DNA from: Aliamphritea ceti
Lineage (GTDB): Bacteria; Pseudomonadota; Gammaproteobacteria; Pseudomonadales; Balneatricaceae
Assembly: GCF_024347215.1 (NCBI RefSeq)
Contig: NZ_AP025282.1
Location: forward strand, 806,001 to 870,000
Length of the DNA stretch: 64,000 nt
Direction: 5' to 3'
The notes under the pieces are model-generated. The model saw only the letters and a list, made by a program, of their open reading frames with translations. It did no database searches and was not told where the DNA came from. Positions 58,430 to 64,000 of this stretch are shown here, one piece after another (position 1 is the first letter of the stretch; the number at the start of each line of letters is the position of its first letter). Position numbers and translations under genes: made by a program.

Positions 58430-61123
58430 TTATTGTTCGGCTTGAATATGTTCGTCCAGTTGTTGACATATATCTTTTTGCAGGGCGTCGCACAACGCAT
58501 TATCTGTGAGTGGGTTGCCATGTATATCGCTAATAAAGAAGTAATCCTCTACGCGTTCGCCGATGCTAACAATCTTAGCGTTGCGTACAGATATTCCATG
58601 AGTCATGAAAATACGCCCCAACCGGGCAAGTAATCCCGGCCGGTCCGGGGTCATGACTTCCAAAGTCGTCAGTTGCTTATCAGTATCATTGATAATGTTA
58701 ACTCTGGTGGGGTTGGCAAAAAGCTTCAGCTGACGAGGCGTGCGGCGGTGAATAATGTTTGGGTATTCTTCCGGGTTGTTAAGTGCAGTTACCAGGCTTT
58801 GTTGAATATATTCCAGATGCGCAGCGTTGTCTGTCAGTGGTTGGTTGTCAGCAGCAAGTACGGTGTAAGTATTTAGTGTTTGTTGGTTGTTATCGGCAAC
58901 CATGATACGTGCATCCTGAATGTTCAGGTTTAGCTGATCCAGTGCTGAAGCGGCAGCAGCAAACAGGTTAGGCTGATCGCGCATGTAAATGAACACTTCA
59001 GTGGCGCCTTCAAAGGAACGTCGAGATGTCTCATGCATTTTTACCAGAGGTAAGTCTGAATCGCCGTGCTCAAGAATGGCACGGGTTTGCCAGGCAATAT
59101 TCGGGGCCTGTTCGCGTAAGAAGTATTCGTCGCCAAGGTGTTCCCAGAAACTGAGCACTTCCATTCCCCCGCAACCATTGCGTTGCAGTTGCACCATGGC
59201 TTCGTGCTGAGTCTGTTCAATACGATCTTCTTTGTTTATCGGGTTTTCCAGCCCGCGCTGCAGAGCGATCTTAGTATCTGAATATAGCTGACGAAGCAGT
59301 GCAGCACGCCAGCTATTCCAAAGAGTATGGTTGGTGGCGTTGATATCTGCCACTGTCAGTATATAAAGATGATCCAAGTGATCCAGGTCCCTCACTTGCT
59401 TAGCAAAATGCTGAATAATGTCTGGATCCGAGATATCTTTTCGCTGTGCAGTCATAGACATCAGCAGATGATTACGCACCAGCCAGGTCACTAAGTGGGT
59501 ATCCCATTTACCCAGATGGTGGCGTTCGCAGAAAAGCTTTACGTCCTCAGCACCCAGTTCAGAGTGATCACCGCCGCGGCCTTTGCCAATGTCGTGATAT
59601 AAGCCGGCAATATATATCAGTTCAATTTTGGGGATCTGGTTAATGATCCGGTGTGCAATCGGAAACTGTTCGCTGTTATCTGTATGGCGGAACTGACGAA
59701 GCTTCTGCACTACTTTCAGGGTGTGAGCATCAACCGTATATATGTGGAACAGATCATGTTGCATCTGGCCGATGATTTCGCCAAATTCGGGTAGATAGCG
59801 GCCCAGAATGCCGAACCGGTTCATGCGCTTCAGTTCAGTTGATACTTTAAGGTTGCCGCGCAGTAATTCCATGAATAGGGATATATTGCGGATGTCTTTA
59901 CGGAAATCATCATCAATACGGTGCCGGTTATTCAGAATAAGGCGGATGGTCGAGGCGCGTACACCTTTGATCTCTTCGTTTTCAGCGAGCAATACGAATA
60001 GCTCCATCATTGCGAAGGGGTGGTGTTCGAAGACGCTGGGGTAAGCTGCTTTTATATAGCCGTTATGCAGATTGAAACGCTTATTCAGCGGTTCGATTAT
60101 CTGTTCTTCACCGACGCTTAGTATCACTTCATCAAAATACTGTAGCAGCATGTTGTTGAATTCAGACATGGTTTTTGCAACACGGTAGTACTTAACCATG
60201 AACTGCTCAACGGCGAGTGCGCCGTCCTGGTTTTTATATCCAAATAAGTCTGCAAGCGTGCGCTGGTGGTCGAAAAGCAGGCGATCTTCACGGCGTTTGC
60301 AGTGCATGTGCAGAGCGTAACGTACTGTCCAAAGATAGCGTTCACCTTTTTCCAGAGTGTCTAACTCTGACTCGGTGACAAAACCGTGATCTACAAGGTC
60401 ATGTATGAAGGTTGTACCAAAGTGTCTTTTTGCTACCCAGCCAATCGTTTGTAAGTCTCTGAGGCCGCCAGGAGATGCTTTGAGGTTTGGTTCAAGGTTA
60501 TATTCAGTATCGTTGGTTTTATCGTGACGACTTTTTTGCTCATCGATTTTGGCGAGGAAGAATTCTTTATCACTCCAGGCGCCTGAAGTGACGCGATGGA
60601 AGATTCTGTCATGCAGGTTTTGGTTGCCTGTGATTAATCGTGATTCAATCAGGTTGGTCGCTATCGTGATGTCTTTTACGGCTTCCTGATAGCATTCTTC
60701 GAGGGTTCTTACGCTGGAGCCGATATCAAGGTTGATATCCCAGAGAAGGGTAAGAAAACCACTGATGCTGGCTTGCATTTGTTCGTCTTCAACTGCATCA
60801 AGAAGAATAAGTAAGTCTACATCTGAATGGGGGTGTAATTCTCCCCGGCCGTAGCCACCTACCGCAATAAGGGCGAAGCCGTTGTTATCTGGCCATTCAA
60901 AAAGGTTCCAGGCTTGTAATAGTAATTGGTCGACCAGCCAGGCACGGCCATAAATAAGCTTGCGGATGTCCTCGCCCTGAATAAAACGTTCATCCATCAG
61001 CGCCTGAGCGTTCTTCAGTGTTTGTTTGAATGCAACGATTGGTGATGCAGCTGTTGCCAGTTCAGCGCTGAATTCGGCTGCTGAGAATAGCGTTTCATCA
61101 GCAGCGAAAAGGGTGTCGGACAT
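58430..61123 (-). CDS. glnD: Bifunctional uridylyltransferase/uridylyl-removing enzyme
   Basis: GlnD senses glutamine and modifies PII proteins. The 897-residue protein has the nucleotidyltransferase site GGYGRGELHPHSDVDLLIL near 91, the HD domain with AGLYHDIGKGRGGDHSELGA near 505, and two ACT domains at the C-terminus (EVFIYMRDQPNLFAAAASAL near 705, VMTPDRPGLLARLGRIFMTH near 825). The length is typical. It lies 25 bases after map and reads in the same direction, as in most gammaproteobacteria. Confidence 0.96.
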   Translation of the reverse strand: MSDTLFAADETLFSAAEFSAELATAASPIVAFKQTLKNAQALMDERFIQGEDIRKLIYGRAWLVDQLLLQAWNLFEWPDNNGFALIAVGGYGRGELHPHSDVDLLILLDAVEDEQMQASISGFLTLLWDINLDIGSSVRTLEECYQEAVKDITIATNLIESRLITGNQNLHDRIFHRVTSGAWSDKEFFLAKIDEQKSRHDKTNDTEYNLEPNLKASPGGLRDLQTIGWVAKRHFGTTFIHDLVDHGFVTESELDTLEKGERYLWTVRYALHMHCKRREDRLLFDHQRTLADLFGYKNQDGALAVEQFMVKYYRVAKTMSEFNNMLLQYFDEVILSVGEEQIIEPLNKRFNLHNGYIKAAYPSVFEHHPFAMMELFVLLAENEEIKGVRASTIRLILNNRHRIDDDFRKDIRNISLFMELLRGNLKVSTELKRMNRFGILGRYLPEFGEIIGQMQHDLFHIYTVDAHTLKVVQKLRQFRHTDNSEQFPIAHRIINQIPKIELIYIAGLYHDIGKGRGGDHSELGAEDVKLFCERHHLGKWDTHLVTWLVRNHLLMSMTAQRKDISDPDIIQHFAKQVRDLDHLDHLYILTVADINATNHTLWNSWRAALLRQLYSDTKIALQRGLENPINKEDRIEQTQHEAMVQLQRNGCGGMEVLSFWEHLGDEYFLREQAPNIAWQTRAILEHGDSDLPLVKMHETSRRSFEGATEVFIYMRDQPNLFAAAASALDQLNLNIQDARIMVADNNQQTLNTYTVLAADNQPLTDNAAHLEYIQQSLVTALNNPEEYPNIIHRRTPRQLKLFANPTRVNIINDTDKQLTTLEVMTPDRPGLLARLGRIFMTHGISVRNAKIVSIGERVEDYFFISDIHGNPLTDNALCDALQKDICQQLDEHIQAEQ

Positions 61124-61148
61124 TTTGGAGCCTGTTTCAGGTTTACAT

Positions 61149-61919
61149 TTAGAAGTTTTCTTCCTGACGTCTAGTCAGTACTTCATAGCCATCTGCAGTG
61201 ACCAGAATAGTGTGTTCCCATTGAGCAGAAAGACGCTTATCAACAGTTTCAACTGTCCAGCCGTCTCGCTTAAGTAGCTTAACGTGGCGTTTACCCGCGT
61301 TGATCATTGGCTCAATCGTGAAGATCATGCCTTCTTCCAGAGTTACCCCAGTGCCTGCTTTGCCATAATGCAGGACCTGAGGATCTTCATGAAAGCCTTC
61401 GCCGATACCATGGCCACAGTATTCGCGAACCACGGAGTAGTGATTGGATTCTGCGAATTGTTGAATGATATGGCCTATGTCACCAAGTTGTGCACCTGGC
61501 TTTACAAGTTCCATTGCTTTGTACAGACACTCCTGAGTGATAGCCGCTAGTCGTTCAGCGTGAGGCTGGGCTTTGCCAACAAAAAACATTTTGCTGGTAT
61601 CGCCATGATAGCCGTCTTTAATGACAGTGATGTCGATATTGATCATATCGCCATTTTTAAGTGCTTTGTCATTTGGAATACCATGACAAACAACATGGTT
61701 CACTGAAGTGCAGATGGATTTCGGGAAACCGTGATAGTTAAGCGGAGCGGGGATGGCCTGTTGCTCATTAACAATGTAATCATGACAGATTTGATTGATT
61801 TCATTAGTGGTAACCCCTGGTTTTACGTGAGGTTCAATCATTTCTAAAACTTCCGCCGCCAGGCGTCCGGCCACTCGCATTTTATCGATGGCGTCGGCTG
61901 TCTTAATTACTATGCTCAT
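61149..61919 (-). CDS. map: Methionine aminopeptidase, type I
   Basis: Map removes the initiator methionine. The start MSIVIKTADAIDKMRVAGRL at 61919 gives 256 residues; an ORF reading from 61985 adds an unlikely leader. Metal ligands are visible: the Asp pair in NIDITVIKDGYHGDTSKMFF near 97, His in GHGIGEGFHEDP near 171, and Glu in FTIEPMI near 203 and in the C-terminal WEHTILVTADGYEVLT. The substrate His is in HGFPKSICTSVNHVVCHGIP near 63. It is divergent from rpsB. Confidence 0.96.
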   Translation of the reverse strand: MSIVIKTADAIDKMRVAGRLAAEVLEMIEPHVKPGVTTNEINQICHDYIVNEQQAIPAPLNYHGFPKSICTSVNHVVCHGIPNDKALKNGDMINIDITVIKDGYHGDTSKMFFVGKAQPHAERLAAITQECLYKAMELVKPGAQLGDIGHIIQQFAESNHYSVVREYCGHGIGEGFHEDPQVLHYGKAGTGVTLEEGMIFTIEPMINAGKRHVKLLKRDGWTVETVDKRLSAQWEHTILVTADGYEVLTRRQEENF

Positions 61920-62234
61920 ATTTACCCTTAAACTGTATGTGCTGGGACGGTGTTGAGAGTTATTGTCGGCAAGCGCCTGCTGCATACTCTCTTATATAGT
62001 CTGAGCGGGGCATTGTAGCGAATTAAGCCTCTAAGAACAAAACAAGCACTTCAAAATATGCTTATATTATGGTATAAATCCGCCCGCAAATTTACGTAGC
62101 TGTCTCCGGTGATCCCGGTGCTGCCCGTGAATTATAAATAATCCACACATGTACCGACACATTGCCTTGGGTGCCGCTTGCGGTTGGGGGATGGGGTGCA
62201 TGGAGGTTTAACCCTAACATTAGGAATTTGAAAA
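61920..62234. other. Divergent map/rpsB region with rpsB leader
   Basis: No gene lies here. The right part from about 62085 is the untranslated leader of rpsB. It contains a G-rich segment (62170-62205) that could form the structure through which ribosomal protein S2 represses its own mRNA in gammaproteobacteria. I infer this from position; I did not fold it in full. Confidence 0.5.
62050..62078 (+). promoter_or_regulatory. rpsB promoter
   Basis: TTCAAA (62050-62055) and TATAAA (62073-62078) are separated by 17 bases, about 155 bases before the rpsB ATG. GCCCGC after the -10 box is a GC-rich discriminator typical of stringently controlled ribosomal genes. Confidence 0.65.
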
Positions 62235-62975
62235 ATGGCACAAGTTACAATGCGTGACCTGCTGAAAGCAGGTGTTCACTTCGGTCACCAGACCCGTTAC
62301 TGGAACCCTAAAATGGGTAAGTACATCTTTGGTGCTCGCAACAAAATTCATATCATCAACCTGGAGCACACTCTGCCTGCTCTGAATGGTGCTCTGGATG
62401 TTGTTAAAGGTATGGCTGGTAACAAGAACAAGATTCTGTTCGTTGGTACTAAACGTGCTGCAAGTAAGTGCATCAAAGAAGAAGCTAGCCGCTCTGGTAT
62501 GCCGTACGTAAACCACCGTTGGTTGGGTGGTATGCTGACTAACTATAAGACTATCCGTCAGTCTATCCGTCGCTTCCGCGACCTGGAAGGACAAAGCCAG
62601 GATGGTACTTTTGCTCAGCTGACTAAGAAAGAAGCTCTGATGCGTCAGCGCGAAATGGAAAAGCTGGAACGTTCAATCGGTGGTATCAAGGACATGGGTG
62701 GTCTTCCAGACGCACTGTTTGTTGTTGATGTTGATCACGAACGTATCGCTATTAACGAAGCAAACAAGTTGGGTATCCCTGTTATTGGTATCGTTGATAC
62801 TAACAGCAACCCAGATGGCGTTGACTACGTTATTCCAGGTAACGATGATGCTTTGCGTGCGATTCAGATCTACGTAAAAGCTGTTGCTGACGCTTGCTCT
62901 GACGGTAACGAAGATGTTGCTGCCGAAAAAGGCGAGTTCGTTGAAGTTGAAGAGCCGAATGCAGCTGCTGAGTAA
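62235..62975 (+). CDS. rpsB: 30S ribosomal protein S2
   Basis: S2 is a structural protein of the small ribosomal subunit. The 246-residue protein matches throughout: MRDLLKAGVHFGHQTRYWNP at the start, RWLGGMLTNYKTIRQSIRRF near 96, DALFVVDVDHERIAINEANK near 158 and GIPVIGIVDTNSNPDGVDYV. It is followed by tsf, the universal order, with an attenuator between them. Confidence 0.98.
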   Translation: MAQVTMRDLLKAGVHFGHQTRYWNPKMGKYIFGARNKIHIINLEHTLPALNGALDVVKGMAGNKNKILFVGTKRAASKCIKEEASRSGMPYVNHRWLGGMLTNYKTIRQSIRRFRDLEGQSQDGTFAQLTKKEALMRQREMEKLERSIGGIKDMGGLPDALFVVDVDHERIAINEANKLGIPVIGIVDTNSNPDGVDYVIPGNDDALRAIQIYVKAVADACSDGNEDVAAEKGEFVEVEEPNAAAE

Positions 62976-63020
62976 TCAGGCTGTAAGCGATCTGGGTATT
63001 TAGTATTCGGATTCGCGAGA

Positions 63021-63045
63021 GGGGAGCGGTAAGCTCCCCTTTTTT
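63021..63045 (+). terminator. Attenuator between rpsB and tsf
   Basis: GGGGAGC (63021-63027) pairs with GCTCCCC (63033-63039) around GGTAA, followed by six T. Partial termination here lowers tsf relative to rpsB. Confidence 0.88.
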
Positions 63046-63084
63046 CAATGTGAATTTTAAAGTTTGTGTACGAGGTACAACAAA

Positions 63085-63945
63085 ATGGCAAGCTTCTCCG
63101 CTAAGCAGGTAAAAGAACTGCGTGATCGTACCGGTCTGGGTATGATGGAGTGTAAGAAAGCATTGGCTGCTGCCGATGGTGACGTTGATAAGGCAATTGA
63201 AGAGCTGCGTAAAGCATCTGGCATGAAGGCTGCTAAAAAAGCTGGCCGTACTGCTGCTGAAGGCGTTGTGGTTGTTCAGGTTGCTGAAGACAACAGCTTT
63301 GCAATTGCTGTTGAAATTAACTCTGAAACAGATTTCGCTGCGCGTGATGAGAACTTCGCTGCTTTTTGTCAGACTGTTCTGGCTAAAGCATTTGCTGAAA
63401 AGCAAACAGATGTTGAAGCTCTGATGGCTGGTGAACTGACAGAAGTGCGTGACGCCCTAGTTCAGAAAATCGGTGAGAATATTGGCGTTCGTCGCATTTT
63501 GCTGGTTGAAGGTGATGTGGTTTCTGCATACGTTCACGGTACTGGTAACCTGGCAGCTCTGGTTGCACTGAACGGCGGTAACGCTGAACTGGCTAAAGAC
63601 ATCGCTATGCATGTTACTGCTGTTAACCCACAAGTGGTTAGCAAAGAAGATATGCCTGAAGATGTTGTAACCAAAGAAAAAGAAATTATCCTGGCTCAGC
63701 CGGATATGGCGAGCAAGCCTGCTGAAATTGCTGAGAAGATGGTTGTTGGTCGTATCAACAAATTCTTGGCTGAGAATAGTTTGGTTGAGCAGCCGTTCGT
63801 TAAAAACCCTGATCTGAAAGTTGGTCAGTTGGTTAAAGATGCAGGCGCAAGCGTTGCTTCTTTCGTGCGTATTGCAGTAGGTGAAGGTATTGAAGTCGAG
63901 AAGAAAGACTTCGCTGATGAGGTTGCTGAGCAACTGAAAGGCTAA
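63085..63945 (+). CDS. tsf: Elongation factor Ts
   Basis: EF-Ts exchanges GDP on EF-Tu. ATG 63085 (MASFSAKQVKELRDRTGLGM) is the standard start; the reading from 63064 adds seven residues. The 286-residue protein has the N-terminal UBA-like domain with GLGMMECKKALAAADGDVDK, the core with VEINSETDFAARDENF near 80 and ETDF, and the C-terminal VGEGIEVEKKDFADEV. All match bacterial EF-Ts. Confidence 0.97.
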   Translation: MASFSAKQVKELRDRTGLGMMECKKALAAADGDVDKAIEELRKASGMKAAKKAGRTAAEGVVVVQVAEDNSFAIAVEINSETDFAARDENFAAFCQTVLAKAFAEKQTDVEALMAGELTEVRDALVQKIGENIGVRRILLVEGDVVSAYVHGTGNLAALVALNGGNAELAKDIAMHVTAVNPQVVSKEDMPEDVVTKEKEIILAQPDMASKPAEIAEKMVVGRINKFLAENSLVEQPFVKNPDLKVGQLVKDAGASVASFVRIAVGEGIEVEKKDFADEVAEQLKG

Positions 63946-63960
63946 TACCTGCCTTCTAAT

Positions 63961-64000
63961 GGATTGCTCATTTTTACAGGTGCGCAATCCATTTCTTTCT
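63961..64000 (+). terminator. Terminator-like hairpin after tsf
   Basis: GGATTGC (63961-63967) can pair with GCAATCC (63984-63990) across a 16-base loop, followed by ATTTCTTTCT at the window edge. Confidence 0.6.

Noticed and set aside
58077..58445. Plus-strand ORF opposite the DUF1244 gene
   Set aside because: The reverse strand encodes a recognised DUF1244 protein; the plus ORF is its antisense shadow.
1..64000. Integrase, transposase, tRNA, rRNA or resistance genes
   Set aside because: None were seen. The integrase of this ICE family lies at the opposite end, outside the window.

Overview
The window holds the right-hand part of an SXT/R391-family integrative conjugative element (ICE), from about base 1 to 43320, joined to about 20 kb of host chromosome. 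The host looks like a marine gammaproteobacterium of the Oceanospirillales type (Neptunomonas/Amphritea/Marinobacterium-like). This rests on a FabY-type ketosynthase, the polar-flagellum set flgT/flgO/flgP, and the order glnD-map-rpsB-tsf. The genus is inferred from gene content only.

ICE layout. Bases 1-5387: traW (5' end probably outside the window), traU and traN of the F-type mating-pair apparatus. Bases 5388-10935 lie between traN and the conserved s063-like gene, a known cargo site (hotspot 4). It carries a DarTG1-like pair (NADAR antitoxin, DNA ADP-ribosyltransferase), a TPR protein, an unknown protein and a reverse-strand HipBA pair. Bases 10936-22190 are conserved core: s063-like gene, small membrane protein, ssb, bet, a 47-residue membrane peptide, exo, a MoxR/CobS-like AAA ATPase, a WGR-like protein, a DUF3150-like protein, an unknown protein, a CobT/VWA protein with HExxH, radC, a small protein and a CHC2/Toprim primase-like protein. 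Nine genes in this stretch are preceded by the same two-hairpin leader, and the second hairpin covers the Shine-Dalgarno in each.

Bases 22190-32610, between that core and traF, are hotspot 3. They hold a seven-gene chaperone cluster: a GrpE-like protein, an Hsp70, an AAA ATPase, a large protein with a J-domain-like start lacking HPD, and three membrane-anchored proteins sharing an N-terminal motif (GFSxLSDL). The last has a peptidoglycan-binding domain and six Cys-containing repeats. I know of no described system with this composition; it is the best candidate for an undescribed system here. A broken hamA-like (Hachiman, DUF1837) gene lies directly downstream.

Bases 32620-38528 are traF-traH-traG. 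Then, on the reverse strand, come eex, setC, setD, a lytic transglycosylase, two phage-replication-like genes and a croS-like gene. They face setR across a control region with four 14-bp operators. SetR represses, and SetC/SetD (FlhC/FlhD-like) activate, transfer in this family. The element ends inside the 5' end of prfC, which is intact and probably a hybrid ORF.

Host part: prfC, tatD-family DNase, a REC-GGDEF-EAL protein, a hybrid histidine kinase overlapping a CheR-type methyltransferase, fabY, an OmpA-like lipoprotein, flgT divergent from flgO-flgP, a DUF1244 gene, glnD, map, rpsB and tsf. No tRNA, rRNA, insertion sequence or CRISPR array was seen. The ICE integrase end lies outside the window to the left.
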